In this document: positions 7,420 to 16,355 of the stretch, piece by piece
How the letters are laid out: each line of letters opens with the position of its first letter
Position numbering within the stretch: position 1 is the stretch's first letter
Source: Porphyromonas circumdentaria
Lineage (GTDB): Bacteria; Bacteroidota; Bacteroidia; Bacteroidales; Porphyromonadaceae
NCBI RefSeq assembly: GCF_900167105.1
Contig: NZ_FUXE01000007.1
Coordinates: 32,853-96,852 of the forward strand
Direction: 5' to 3'
Length of the DNA: 64,000 nt
Program-made: the position numbers and the translations under genes
Notes under the pieces: model-generated
Databases searched by the model: none
Seen by the model: only the letters and a program-made list of their open reading frames with translations
Told to the model about the DNA's origin: nothing

Positions 7420-8676
7420 TTATTTGTATTTCTTAAAAAGCACAGAAGCATTGTGACCTCCAAAACCAAAGGTGTTGGATATTGCTACTCGCACCTCTCT
7501 CTTACAAGGCTTATTATATGTATAATTCAATGATGGATCTACTTCGGGATCATCATCATCATCATCGGAGTGGTTAATCGTAGGAGGGATAACATCTTCT
7601 GCCACGGACTTCACGGCAACAAATGCCTCCAAAGCTCCAGCAGCTCCCAATAAGTGCCCCGTCATTGATTTCGTTGAGCTAATGTTCAAGCGAGTAGCTT
7701 GCTCTCCGAAGACAGCTTTAATAGCCTTAACCTCACTAACATCTCCAACAGGAGTACTCGTACCGTGAACGTTGATATAATCTACATCGGCAGGTGTCAT
7801 GCCCGCATCCTCAAGCACACGCTTCATAACGAGCTGTGCGCCTAATCCTTCGGGGTGACTTGCTGTAAGATGGTGCGCATCGGCAGATAGCCCAAAACCA
7901 CCAAACTCGGCATATATCTTCGCTCCACGTGCAAGAGCATGCTCTAACTCTTCCAATATAAGCACACAACTACCTTCTCCCAATACAAAACCGTCACGAC
8001 TCTTACTAAAGGGGCGACTTGCTGTCTGAGGACTATCGTTGCGTGTAGAAAGAGCATTCATTGCTGTAAAGCCACCAATACCAGCCGCCGTAACCGATGC
8101 TTCACTACCTCCTGCCAAAATCATATCTGCCTTTCCTAAACGAATCATAATAGCAGCATCGATAATAGCATTTGTAGAAGAAGCACAGGCAGAAGCAACC
8201 GAATAGTTGGGACCATTAAATCCGTACTGGATGGAAACTAATCCTGCAGCAATGTCTGAAATCATTTTTGGAATAAAGAACGGATTGAAACGAGGACCTA
8301 CCTCGGGAGAGTATTGCATTACTTCCTCTTCGAAAGTACTTAACCCTCCGATACCCGATGAAATGATAACTCCGACGCGTTCTTTATTGATCTTGTCAAG
8401 ATCTACCGCTGCATCCTCAAGAGCCTGTTTGGCAGTAACCAATGCAAACTGCGTGTAGCGGTCATAACGACGAGCCTCCTTACGATCAAAGTGATCCGTT
8501 GGGACGAAATCCTTCACTTCACAAGCAAATGTAGTTTTGAACTTCGAAGCATCGAAGAGAGTGATGGGACCTGCCCCACTCTTCCCCTCCAAAAGATTAT
8601 CCCAAGTCTCACTGGCACTATTCCCTAATGGGGTCAAGGCTCCAAGACCAGTAACTACGACTCTTTTGAATTCCAT
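7420..8676 (-). CDS. fabF: 3-oxoacyl-ACP synthase II
   Basis: Condensing enzyme that extends acyl-ACP with malonyl-ACP in fatty acid synthesis. 418 residues, normal for FabF. The catalytic Cys lies in SVASACASSTNA (about 165), the two His in NVHGTSTPVGD and TGHLLGAAGALE, and the C-terminal glycine loop is NTFGFGGHN. It starts 1 bp after the acpP stop, so both come from one mRNA. Near residue 370 is a run of Asp codons (HSDDDDDDPEVD) encoded by a GAT trinucleotide repeat, in a surface loop that is often acidic in Bacteroidetes. Confidence 0.96.
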   Translation of the reverse strand: MEFKRVVVTGLGALTPLGNSASETWDNLLEGKSGAGPITLFDASKFKTTFACEVKDFVPTDHFDRKEARRYDRYTQFALVTAKQALEDAAVDLDKINKERVGVIISSGIGGLSTFEEEVMQYSPEVGPRFNPFFIPKMISDIAAGLVSIQYGFNGPNYSVASACASSTNAIIDAAIMIRLGKADMILAGGSEASVTAAGIGGFTAMNALSTRNDSPQTASRPFSKSRDGFVLGEGSCVLILEELEHALARGAKIYAEFGGFGLSADAHHLTASHPEGLGAQLVMKRVLEDAGMTPADVDYINVHGTSTPVGDVSEVKAIKAVFGEQATRLNISSTKSMTGHLLGAAGALEAFVAVKSVAEDVIPPTINHSDDDDDDPEVDPSLNYTYNKPCKREVRVAISNTFGFGGHNASVLFKKYK

Positions 8677-8677
8677 A

Positions 8678-8911
8678 TTACTTATGGCTTTCGATATATT
8701 TTACAGCGTCTCCTACAGTTTGGATCTTTTGAGCATCTTCATCAGGAATCTTCATATCGAATTCTTGTTCGAAGCCCATCATAAGCTCAACTGTGTCGAG
8801 TGAATCTGCACCTAAATCTGTGGTGAAGTTTGCTTCCATTGTTACTTCGCTTGCTTCAACGCCAAGCTTATCTACGATAAGTTCTACTACTTTTTCTTGA
8901 ATTTCGTTCAT
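8678..8911 (-). CDS. acpP: Acyl carrier protein
   Basis: Carries growing acyl chains on a phosphopantetheine arm. The 77-residue acidic protein has the attachment Ser at residue 37 in [16 protein letters not shown]. First gene of the acpP-fabF unit. It is divergent from purN across 228 bp that contain a perfect 9-bp-arm palindrome (9006-9028). Confidence 0.97.
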   Translation of the reverse strand: MNEIQEKVVELIVDKLGVEASEVTMEANFTTDLGADSLDTVELMMGFEQEFDMKIPDEDAQKIQTVGDAVKYIESHK

Positions 8912-9005
8912 TGTTTTTACTCTGTTTAGAGGGTTTATAAACTATTTATATACTCACTTATTAAATATCACATACCACCCTATATTTATAATAGGGGTTA
9001 TATTT

Positions 9006-9028
9006 AGATAGTACCTTTCGTACTATCT
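9006..9028. promoter_or_regulatory. Palindrome at the acpP/purN divergent promoter region
   Basis: Perfect dyad with arms AGATAGTAC and GTACTATCT and a 5-bp centre. It overlaps a plus-strand -7 match, TATCTTTG (9024-9031), that could serve purN, and lies about 95 bp before the acpP start. Its size and position fit an operator for a dimeric repressor; a small terminator-like hairpin is the alternative. The regulator is unknown. Confidence 0.45.
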
Positions 9029-9139
9029 TTGCCACAAAGAAAGACATTTTTGCCTAATCTTGAGGAAAACTTGGAAGCAAATATACAACTTTCTTGCACA
9101 AAGAATGCATATGTGTGCGAACAATCTCTACTATAACCG

Positions 9140-9715
9140 ATGAAAAGGATAGCAATTTTTGCCAGTGGCAATGGGAGTAATGCCGAGAATTTAATAACTC
9201 AATTAGGGGCTGAGGAGGGGTACTCATTTCCCCTCATTATATGTGACAATCTGCAAGCAGGCATATGGGAGAGAGGTAAAAGATTAGGTGTAAGATGCTT
9301 ACACTTTTCGAGGAAGGAGCTTTCGGAAGGGGCTACTGCCTGCCAACTCCTCAAAGAAGAAAAAATCGACTGGATTATATTAGCTGGTTTCTTAGGGAAA
9401 ATATCTGGGCCTTTGCTGGAGGAGTTTGGAGGGAGGATTGTAAATATCCACCCTGCCCTTTTACCCCGTTTTGGTGGAAAAGGGATGTATGGGCACTATG
9501 TACATGAGGCCGTTTTACAGCAGAGAGAGAAACTCTCGGGTATAACTATACATTTTGTCGATGCCGAGTATGACCACGGTGCGACAATCTGTCAAGTAAC
9601 CTGTCCTGTATATCCAGATACAGACACTCCCGATCTTTTGGCAGAGCGGATACATCGCTTAGAACACATTTATTTTCCTGTTGTTGTAAGAGATTTATTG
9701 CAGCGAGCGGATTAA
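9140..9715 (+). CDS. purN: Phosphoribosylglycinamide formyltransferase
   Basis: Transfers a formyl group from 10-formyl-THF to GAR in purine synthesis. 191 residues. Visible are the phosphate-binding start IAIFASGNGSNAEN, the catalytic His with its Asn in NIHPALLPRF, and the C-terminal Asp motif (DAEYDHGATICQ). Divergent from acpP; nth follows after 50 bp on the same strand. Confidence 0.95.
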   Translation: MKRIAIFASGNGSNAENLITQLGAEEGYSFPLIICDNLQAGIWERGKRLGVRCLHFSRKELSEGATACQLLKEEKIDWIILAGFLGKISGPLLEEFGGRIVNIHPALLPRFGGKGMYGHYVHEAVLQQREKLSGITIHFVDAEYDHGATICQVTCPVYPDTDTPDLLAERIHRLEHIYFPVVVRDLLQRAD

Positions 9716-9765
9716 CCGAAACAATCTCTCCTTAGAACTGCAAGAAAAGGATTCTTTTTACTCTC

Positions 9766-10416
9766 ATGACTCGACAAGAACGCTTCAAACACATTATAGA
9801 ATACTTTGAGGAGCATATGCCTGTGGCAGAAACAGAGCTGGAATACACCACCCCATTTGAGCTACTCGTTGCTGTTATCTTATCGGCACAATGCACCGAC
9901 AAGAGAGTAAATATGGTTACTCCTAAACTTTTTAAGCATTTCCCCTCGGCAGAAAGTTTGGCGACAGCCAAGGTGGAAGAGATCTACGACCTTATAAAAA
10001 GTATCAGTTACCCCAACAACAAAGCCAAACACCTCTCTTCAATGGCCAAGATGCTCTCTTTCCAATTCGGCGGAGAAGTACCCTCCGAAAGAGAAGAACT
10101 GATGAAGCTCCCTGGAGTAGGCAGAAAAACGGCGAACGTTATAGCTTCCGTTGTTTTCGACAAGCCTGCCATGGCAGTAGATACACATGTATTCCGCCTA
10201 TCCAATCGTTTAGGCCTCACCACAAACTCAAAAACTCCTCTCCAAACAGAAGAAACACTTGTCAAATATATTCCCGCACATTTAATACCCAAAGCGCATC
10301 ATTGGCTTATCCTCCACGGGAGATATGTATGCTTGGCTCGCAAGCCCAAATGTGAGGAATGCGGACTAACTCCCTATTGCCGTTATTACGCTACTCAGCA
10401 AAGAAAGGGAGAATAG
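9766..10416 (+). CDS. nth: Endonuclease III (DNA glycosylase/AP lyase)
   Basis: Base excision repair of oxidised pyrimidines. 216 residues. The helix-hairpin-helix LPGVGRKTANVI contains the catalytic Lys, and the catalytic Asp lies in AVDTHVFRLSNRLGL. The [4Fe-4S] cluster ligands form the canonical C-x6-C-x2-C-x5-C near the C-terminus (CLARKPKCEECGLTPYC). Confidence 0.96.
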   Translation: MTRQERFKHIIEYFEEHMPVAETELEYTTPFELLVAVILSAQCTDKRVNMVTPKLFKHFPSAESLATAKVEEIYDLIKSISYPNNKAKHLSSMAKMLSFQFGGEVPSEREELMKLPGVGRKTANVIASVVFDKPAMAVDTHVFRLSNRLGLTTNSKTPLQTEETLVKYIPAHLIPKAHHWLILHGRYVCLARKPKCEECGLTPYCRYYATQQRKGE

Positions 10417-10526
10417 ATGACTTTGCCGAGAAGTCGTGGCTAAAAATCCATCCTTGTTTAACCAGAACATTATATCAATTTTAGAAGAAGAGCTATAACT
10501 TTGCGCAGTACAAAGAGAGCACATTC

Positions 10527-11336
10527 ATGGCTGGCGAAGATATAATGCACTTCAAAGAATTCTCTCTACGGCAAGAGAGTTGTGGCATGCGTATCGGTAC
10601 CGATGGTGTATTGTTAGGCAGCTGGGCATCGCTTGCGTTAGAGACATCCTCGTCTTCCTCACGGCTTAATCCGACGAAGCCCCAACACTTCTCCCAAGCT
10701 TCATCCGCAAATATCTCCTCGCCCACTACTATTATAGATGTAGGTACTGGAACCGGGCTACTAACACTTATGCTGGCTCAGCGGTATCCCAGTGCCCTTT
10801 TGACAGGAGTAGAAATAGAAGAGGGGGCAAGCCTTACAGCTCGAAACAACGTCCTATCCTCTCCGTTCTCGGAGCGTATCTCTATCATACATGATGATTT
10901 TGCCCAGTATGCTCTAACTCTTCCCGACCATTCGATAGATCTTATCGTCTCCAACCCTCCCTTTTTCCCCTCTGGAGTAACTACTCGATCTCAAGAAAGA
11001 GAGCAGGCGCGACACACAGAAACCCTTTCGGCTCGACAACTTTTTCCTTGGGCTTTCCGTCTCTTACGCCCCATGGGAAGACTGGCCTTGATTACCCCTT
11101 TTGACCAACTCGACGCACTACGCATAGAGGCTACAGCCGTCGGATTGACCCCTCATCGTCTCACAGCTGTTGTCACAGTAGAGGGTAAAGCCCCAAAGCG
11201 TCTACTAAGCGAATGGAAGCGAAGTAATAAAGAGGATACTTTCTGCCCTATAACAACACTCTCTTTACGCACAAAAGAGGGGGAATATACCCCCGAATAC
11301 ACAGCTCTCACCGCTCCTTTTTATATTTTCTTATAA
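10527..11336 (+). CDS. tRNA1(Val) (adenine-37-N6)-methyltransferase-like
   Basis: SAM-dependent N6-adenine methyltransferase of the TrmN6/YfiC family. The SAM-binding motif is IDVGTGTGLLTLMLAQR and the catalytic NPPFF motif is in DLIVSNPPFFPSG. 269 residues, longer than the usual 235-245, because a Ser-rich insert (SSSSSRLNPTKP to SSANISSP, about residues 33-68) lies between the N-terminal recognition strand and the Rossmann core. A start at 10545 (MHFKEFSL) is equally possible and would match the usual N-terminus. Confidence 0.85.
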   Translation: MAGEDIMHFKEFSLRQESCGMRIGTDGVLLGSWASLALETSSSSSRLNPTKPQHFSQASSANISSPTTIIDVGTGTGLLTLMLAQRYPSALLTGVEIEEGASLTARNNVLSSPFSERISIIHDDFAQYALTLPDHSIDLIVSNPPFFPSGVTTRSQEREQARHTETLSARQLFPWAFRLLRPMGRLALITPFDQLDALRIEATAVGLTPHRLTAVVTVEGKAPKRLLSEWKRSNKEDTFCPITTLSLRTKEGEYTPEYTALTAPFYIFL

Positions 11337-11410
11337 ACTAAATCCACAAAACAGCTGTGAAGTGCCTCTATTTTTAACAACCTAAAACATCTTTCTCATA
11401 AAAAAACTAC

Positions 11411-11418
11411 TACATTTG
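11411..11418 (+). promoter_or_regulatory. Candidate -7 element
   Basis: TACATTTG, matching TAnnTTTG, about 100 bp before the thioredoxin-like gene at 11518. The leader would be about 94 nt. No good -33 at standard spacing. Confidence 0.45.
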
Positions 11419-11517
11419 TATCGGAAAGATTTTATCGTCTTACTGCGGGTACACACCTCCAACTACATTGAAAAAGAGAATAACGTTTAATACATAATTA
11501 TTTTATTTGAGACCATT

Positions 11518-13254
11518 ATGAAGAAATTAATTACGCTATGTGCCGCTGCACTTACACTCTCGGGTGGCGTCTTTGCTCAGAAGACGATGCAAACATCGGC
11601 ACCTGTAGTCCTCAGGGACGCAAACTCTCTTCGTGCATACGAAGATTACAAGTGGGAAGACTTAAAACTTGATGGTTATAAGACTCGCGACTTGAAAGGT
11701 AATGAAATTGATATCCAAGCTTTACTCCTTGAAGGAAAAACTGTTTTGATTGATTTTTCTGCCGAGTGGTGTGGCCCTTGTTGGATGGTACATCAAAAAG
11801 GGTGGCTTGAAAAATTTTACGAAAAATTCGGTCCAGAGGGAACCGTGAGAAAGGATATGGTGGTCTTGTGGGTTGAAGTAACAGGAGCATCTGAAGCAAA
11901 AATTAAGAACCCCGACAAGAATTGGACTTTGAAATACGGTACAACGGAAGAAGTACCTTATCCTGTTATCATCGATAAATCTTTAGGGGGTCGTTTAGGA
12001 ATAAATACTTCTGCTGTTCCTACACTTGTTCTTCTGGCTCCCACTGGGCAATTTACAGATGCTCGAAGATTTGCTGTAGGTGCTTTCGATGATATAAAAA
12101 CAGACGAAATAGCGGCTCTTCTCGAAGACATTCCCAATCCTAACGCTGCACCTCAATCTGTGAATATACGCTCTGTGTCGTATGCTTACGCTGGGGAAAC
12201 TATCGAGTTCTCTTCTGAATACCGCTCTGTAGCAGACGTTACAGGCTCTAAGTGGGAATTTGAAGGGGCTAATACCACCACTTCTACCGAAGAAAAACCT
12301 AAGGTGTCTTGGGCTAACCCTGGTACTTACAAGGTAAAGTTTGCTGTTTCTAACCAATATGGAGAAACTAAGGTAGAACGCGACTTCGTTGTTAAAGAAC
12401 TTAAGGGCGCAGACTTCCCCATAGCAGCTGGTTTTGATGATGGAGGCTTTCCATGGAATGAGTGGCGCACACTCAGCTTAGACGGAGACAAATACTCTTG
12501 GGAAAACATTAAGGCCATGCTTGATCGCTTAGGCCTCACGCTGAACCCAGGAGCTAAGCTCGGTTACAACTCATTGTACCATGCCGTATCTTGGGCTTAC
12601 TACCCTACAGAGGCGGTTCAAGGACCACAAGGGCTACAATTCCGAGGAGATGTTCACAAACCTAAAAACTGGCTTGTTTCACCTGCTATCGATATTCCTG
12701 CCGATGCAGCGAAGCCTACTCTCTTCTTTGCCTCTGGTTGTTTCTTTACTAAACCTAACGACAAATATAAAGTATTGGCTTCTACGACCTCTACGATAGA
12801 TCCTACTGCCTTTACAGTGGAATTGGTAGCTCCTAAGATTCCTGGCAAGGGAGCAGAAGGATGGCAACCCGAGACTATTGATCTTTCTCAGTTCAAAGGA
12901 CAACGCGTAACAATTGCTTTCGTACACGAATCAAACAATCCTGATGGAGGTTCGGGCGTTGGGATTGACAAGTTAAGTATTACATTGGATGGTACAGTAG
13001 GTATCTCTACTATCCCTGTAGCTGAGAACGTAGCAGTGTACCCAACTGTAGCTAACAGCGAACTCTTTGTTGAAGCAGCAGAAAATGCTACTGTAGTCCT
13101 ATTCGACGTAATGGGTCGTCAGCTTGAAACTCTTCGTGTAGAAGGCGGCAAAGTACGTATCAATACAGTAGCTCTTAGCGAAGGCAACTACTTCGTTCGC
13201 GTTGTAGAAGCCGAAGGTGCTATGAAGGTAGTTCCTGTGATCGTAAAACGCTAA
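11518..13254 (+). CDS. Secreted thioredoxin-fold/PKD protein with T9SS sorting domain (copy 1)
   Basis: 578 residues. Order of domains: signal peptide (1-20, ending VFAQ); thioredoxin-like domain (about 50-205) with active site WCGPCW (Cys85 and Cys88); PKD-like domain (about 212-290, WEFEGAN...NPGTYKVKFAVSN); choice-of-anchor J-type domain (about 300-490, NWLVSPAIDIP ... VGIDKLSI); C-terminal T9SS sorting domain (about 505-578, VAVYPTVANSEL ... GNYFVRVV). The redox site is canonical, so disulfide exchange at the cell surface is plausible. P. gingivalis HBP35, a haem-binding surface thioredoxin, is the nearest known design but lacks the central domains as far as I recall. Two paralogues are at 13767 and 50227. 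Confidence 0.87.
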   Translation: MKKLITLCAAALTLSGGVFAQKTMQTSAPVVLRDANSLRAYEDYKWEDLKLDGYKTRDLKGNEIDIQALLLEGKTVLIDFSAEWCGPCWMVHQKGWLEKFYEKFGPEGTVRKDMVVLWVEVTGASEAKIKNPDKNWTLKYGTTEEVPYPVIIDKSLGGRLGINTSAVPTLVLLAPTGQFTDARRFAVGAFDDIKTDEIAALLEDIPNPNAAPQSVNIRSVSYAYAGETIEFSSEYRSVADVTGSKWEFEGANTTTSTEEKPKVSWANPGTYKVKFAVSNQYGETKVERDFVVKELKGADFPIAAGFDDGGFPWNEWRTLSLDGDKYSWENIKAMLDRLGLTLNPGAKLGYNSLYHAVSWAYYPTEAVQGPQGLQFRGDVHKPKNWLVSPAIDIPADAAKPTLFFASGCFFTKPNDKYKVLASTTSTIDPTAFTVELVAPKIPGKGAEGWQPETIDLSQFKGQRVTIAFVHESNNPDGGSGVGIDKLSITLDGTVGISTIPVAENVAVYPTVANSELFVEAAENATVVLFDVMGRQLETLRVEGGKVRINTVALSEGNYFVRVVEAEGAMKVVPVIVKR

Positions 13255-13319
13255 TCGAAATGCTCACACCAAGCTATCTTTAGCCTACTGAGGCAAGATT
13301 GCTTGAGCACATAACCCAG

Positions 13320-13358
13320 AGAGGCTTCTCTACTTTGATGTAGAGGAGCCTCTTTCTT
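13320..13358 (+). terminator. Hairpin terminator
   Basis: Arms AGAGGCTTCTCTAC and GTAGAGGAGCCTCT (one G-T pair) with a 6-nt loop followed by TTCTTTT, 65 bp after the cargo gene. Confidence 0.8.
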
Positions 13359-13433
13359 TTGGGAAGCATTCACAAAACCTCAAGGGGGCAACTTATACGA
13401 TGGCGGCATATTAGATTTCTAAGGCATGTATCA

Positions 13434-13521
13434 ACTTTTGTTTGCTCATATGCTAACTAAAGTTTTGATATATGGAAACTCAACTTAGCATATGAGCTAA
13501 CTTTCAAAAGGTATATAGCAA
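13434..13521. repeat. 22-bp tandem repeat array C
   Basis: Four contiguous units of exactly 22 bp at 13434, 13456, 13478 and 13500, each beginning ACT and ending in TA or AA. Units 1 and 3 carry inverted copies of GCTCATATGCTAA, so the array also has a dyad centre. Confidence 0.8.
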
Positions 13522-13662
13522 ACAAAAACAAGCCTATAAAGTTAGTATTACACCCTTATATCACTCTCTCCAAAGAGGCGAGACAAGAAATACTATTCTA
13601 TCTGCAGAGGGAATATATAAAGAACATAATATGCAGATAGAACAAATTGTTCTAAAAATAGT

Positions 13663-13670
13663 TATATTTG
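13663..13670 (+). promoter_or_regulatory. Candidate -7 element
   Basis: TATATTTG, 97 bp before the start of the second thioredoxin-like gene, at nearly the same distance as the -7 match before the first copy. Confidence 0.45.
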
Positions 13671-13766
13671 TAACGCTATATTACCTAACCTCTTTATTTA
13701 AGAGACTGATTTCCTTTTTTAAGAGCAGATGTTAATCAGAGAATAACTATAAAAAATAAAATTACG

Positions 13767-15455
13767 ATGAGAAGAATTACTACCTTCTGCCTAACTCTTT
13801 GCTTGGGAGTATTGGCTCTTTGGGGGCAAAGCTCCGTGTACAACACTTTCAGCTGGACACCGATTTCCTCGGCAGAGTACATTGCTACCGATTTGAAGGG
13901 AAACAAACATGACATTCAACAACTACTCCGTCAAGGGAAGAAAATACTCATTGATTTTTCAGCCGTATGGTGCGGACCCTGCTGGGCTATTCACACCAAT
14001 GGTTATTTAGAAGCTCTTGACAAAGAGTTTGGCCCTAATGGACGTCAATCACAGGACTTAATAATCCTTTGGGTAGAAGCTCAAGGAGCTCCAGAAAATA
14101 AGATTAGAGCAAACGACAGAAACTGGACATTGATTAGTGGTACTCAGGAAGAAGTACCCTACCCCGTCATTAGCGATAAGGGACTAATGGCCGCTTTGGG
14201 CATAAGACTCGAAGGTTACCCTACAGTGGCATTCATAAGCCCTGGAGGTGAATATGCAAATATTTATGGTAAGGGTACTATCAGAAATATCGCTCTTATG
14301 AGAGAGCTATTAAAATCTTGCCCTGCACCGAAAGAACGCCCAATTCCTCCTACAGCAAGCACTCCTAAAGCCATCAAATTTGCTTATACGGGAGAGGAAA
14401 TCGATTGGCTACCCGACTACAGATCTGATAGCCCCATCACCTCTTTTGCATGGGAGTTTGAGGGTGCAAGAACCGTTACTTCTTCCAAAGAGCGTCCTGT
14501 AGTAGTTTGGGACAATCCTGGTAATTACAAGGTTACATTTACCATAACCAACAAATATGGTACAGCGACCAGTGAAACTGAGTTCAAGGTGTATGATGGC
14601 AACCGTACTGATTTTCCAGTGAAGATCGATATGGAAGATGGTAACTTCCCCTCCAGATGGCGTACGCTAAGAAAGGATGGAGACAACTACACATGGACAA
14701 ATACAAAAAGAGAATTAGAGCGTTTGGGCATTACAGTTGGAGAGAACTTTGGCTACGGCTACAAGTCTAAAAATTCGTTGGTATCTTGGAGTTTCTATCC
14801 GACTAAGGCAACCCCCAGTGGAACTGACGAGAATCAATTCACGTTCGAGGGTATCGAATTGTATCCAAATAACTGGCTTATCTCACCCGCTATAAACATT
14901 CCCAACGATGACGATATAGAGCCTAAACTGACTTTTGCAGTAAACAGTTTCTTTAGTACTAAAAATAAAAAGGATAAGTATCGGGTTTATGCGGCGATAG
15001 GGGCAACGATCAAGACATCGGATTTCCTCTTCCTCTTACAAGATGGGTATGGTTCAGAAAAAGATCAAGGTTGGAGAGTAGAAAGTATAGACCTCTCTCG
15101 CTTCAAAGGCCAACGTATTTCCCTCGCCTTTGTACACAAAACATTAAGAGAGGGACCAGGCATTATGCTTGATGATATTGAGATTAGCCTCAACAAAAAA
15201 GTAGCTATCAATGCTCCAGAAGCAGAGAATGTAAAAGTCTATCCTACGGTTGCCGACCAAAATATTACAGTAGAGTGTACCGAGGGGGCTTCTATAGTTC
15301 TCTTTGATATTCAGGGAAGACAAATCTTCCGCCAAGAAAAGGCAGAAAGTATTGTAGAGATCACAACGAATGAATTAAGCCCTGGCAACTATTTCGTACG
15401 TGTTACCGAGCAAGAGGGAGCAACTAAATTGGTTCCTATCATCGTACAACACTAA
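13767..15455 (+). CDS. Secreted thioredoxin-fold/PKD protein with T9SS sorting domain (copy 2)
   Basis: 562 residues, the same architecture as the gene at 11518: signal peptide (1-20), thioredoxin domain with WCGPCW (Cys69, Cys72), PKD-like domain (WEFEGARTVTSS ... NPGNYKVTFTITN), choice-of-anchor J-type domain (NWLISPAINIP) and CTD (VKVYPTVADQNI ... GNYFVRVTE). It lacks the short insert after the signal peptide seen in copy 1. The two lie in tandem, each with its own leader, which points to local duplication followed by marked divergence. Function inferred as a surface redox or binding protein. Confidence 0.87.
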   Translation: MRRITTFCLTLCLGVLALWGQSSVYNTFSWTPISSAEYIATDLKGNKHDIQQLLRQGKKILIDFSAVWCGPCWAIHTNGYLEALDKEFGPNGRQSQDLIILWVEAQGAPENKIRANDRNWTLISGTQEEVPYPVISDKGLMAALGIRLEGYPTVAFISPGGEYANIYGKGTIRNIALMRELLKSCPAPKERPIPPTASTPKAIKFAYTGEEIDWLPDYRSDSPITSFAWEFEGARTVTSSKERPVVVWDNPGNYKVTFTITNKYGTATSETEFKVYDGNRTDFPVKIDMEDGNFPSRWRTLRKDGDNYTWTNTKRELERLGITVGENFGYGYKSKNSLVSWSFYPTKATPSGTDENQFTFEGIELYPNNWLISPAINIPNDDDIEPKLTFAVNSFFSTKNKKDKYRVYAAIGATIKTSDFLFLLQDGYGSEKDQGWRVESIDLSRFKGQRISLAFVHKTLREGPGIMLDDIEISLNKKVAINAPEAENVKVYPTVADQNITVECTEGASIVLFDIQGRQIFRQEKAESIVEITTNELSPGNYFVRVTEQEGATKLVPIIVQH

Positions 15456-15601
15456 ACAGAGCCTCTAACACAAACAGGGTAGGGATTAGAGCTATCATAC
15501 TCTTATTGTAGACGGTATAATCTCAAACTACTCTTTGTTAGAAAAAGATTATGAGCATAGTTGATTGTACAAGCAACTATCTTCCCTATGCGACATAGAG
15601 C

Positions 15602-15640
15602 CAAGACCATCTTTCCCTTGGGAGAATGGTCTTGTGTTTT
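15602..15640 (+). terminator. Hairpin terminator
   Basis: Arms CAAGACCAT...TCCC and GGGA...ATGGTCTTG followed by TGTTTT, between the second thioredoxin-like gene and the DUF805 gene. Confidence 0.7.
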
Positions 15641-15749
15641 AGAGATTATCCCTATTACGGGTGTATCTCTGCTCGTCAAAGAGGCTCTTTCCCTGCCAAT
15701 TAAAAGAACAATTATTACAAGAATACTAACAACTTAATGTACACTTCTT

Positions 15750-16211
15750 ATGAATGGATTTGGTTATTTTAGCAAAGCATTTAAGACATGGAACTTTAGA
15801 GGACGCGCACGTCGTCGAGAGTATTGGTATTATGTTCTCTTTCAGTTTCTCATCGTAAACGGACTATATGTCCTTGCCATAGCGGTTTTTGGATTACCCG
15901 TTATCGAGTACATGGAGGCTGTGCGAAATAATCCCAACGATATGGTAAACAATATGCTCATACTATACGGGAGTACGCCTTTTATTATCAATCAAATTGT
16001 AGCTCTTATCTTTCTCATACCAGGCATATGCGTTTATGTTCGTCGTCTGCACGATACGGGACGTAGCGGTTGGTGGTTTTTCATCAATTTCATACCTCTT
16101 ATTGGTCCCATTGTGGGTCTTGTCTTCCTATTGTTAGATGGTAATATCGGAACTAATAAGTACGGAGAAGACCCCAAGCAGAATGAGTACCCTGCTAACG
16201 CGCACGAGTAA
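15750..16211 (+). CDS. DUF805 family membrane protein
   Basis: 153 residues with the signature start RGRARRREYWYYVLFQFLI, a conserved arginine patch before TM1, about four membrane segments, and the central RRLHDTGRSGWW motif that defines the family (YhaH/YhaI type). Function unknown across bacteria. It stands alone between a terminator and the converging ribF. Confidence 0.9.
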   Translation: MNGFGYFSKAFKTWNFRGRARRREYWYYVLFQFLIVNGLYVLAIAVFGLPVIEYMEAVRNNPNDMVNNMLILYGSTPFIINQIVALIFLIPGICVYVRRLHDTGRSGWWFFINFIPLIGPIVGLVFLLLDGNIGTNKYGEDPKQNEYPANAHE

Positions 16212-16254
16212 AAAAGCATAACACCTAAAAGAGCGACGTACAGGTCAAAAAAAT

Positions 16255-16289
16255 AGCCCTCGAACCTCTGTGAGGCTCGGGGGCTTTCT
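16255..16289. terminator. Convergent terminator (DUF805 gene / ribF)
   Basis: Arms AGCCCTCGA and TCGGGGGCT with an inner CCTC/GAGG stem, A run on the left and TTTCT on the right; it serves both converging genes. Confidence 0.7.
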
Positions 16290-16355
16290 ATTCAAACAGC
16301 TTTAATCAATCTATAAAAAGAGGAGACGAGTGTATGTGCTACAAGCCCCTCTACC

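Larger units (their letters stand above)
13255..13766. other. Intergenic region between the tandem thioredoxin-like paralogues
   Basis: 512 bp with a terminator (13320), a four-unit 22-bp repeat array (13434-13521) and a -7 promoter match (13663). No gene is seen. Confidence 0.65.
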
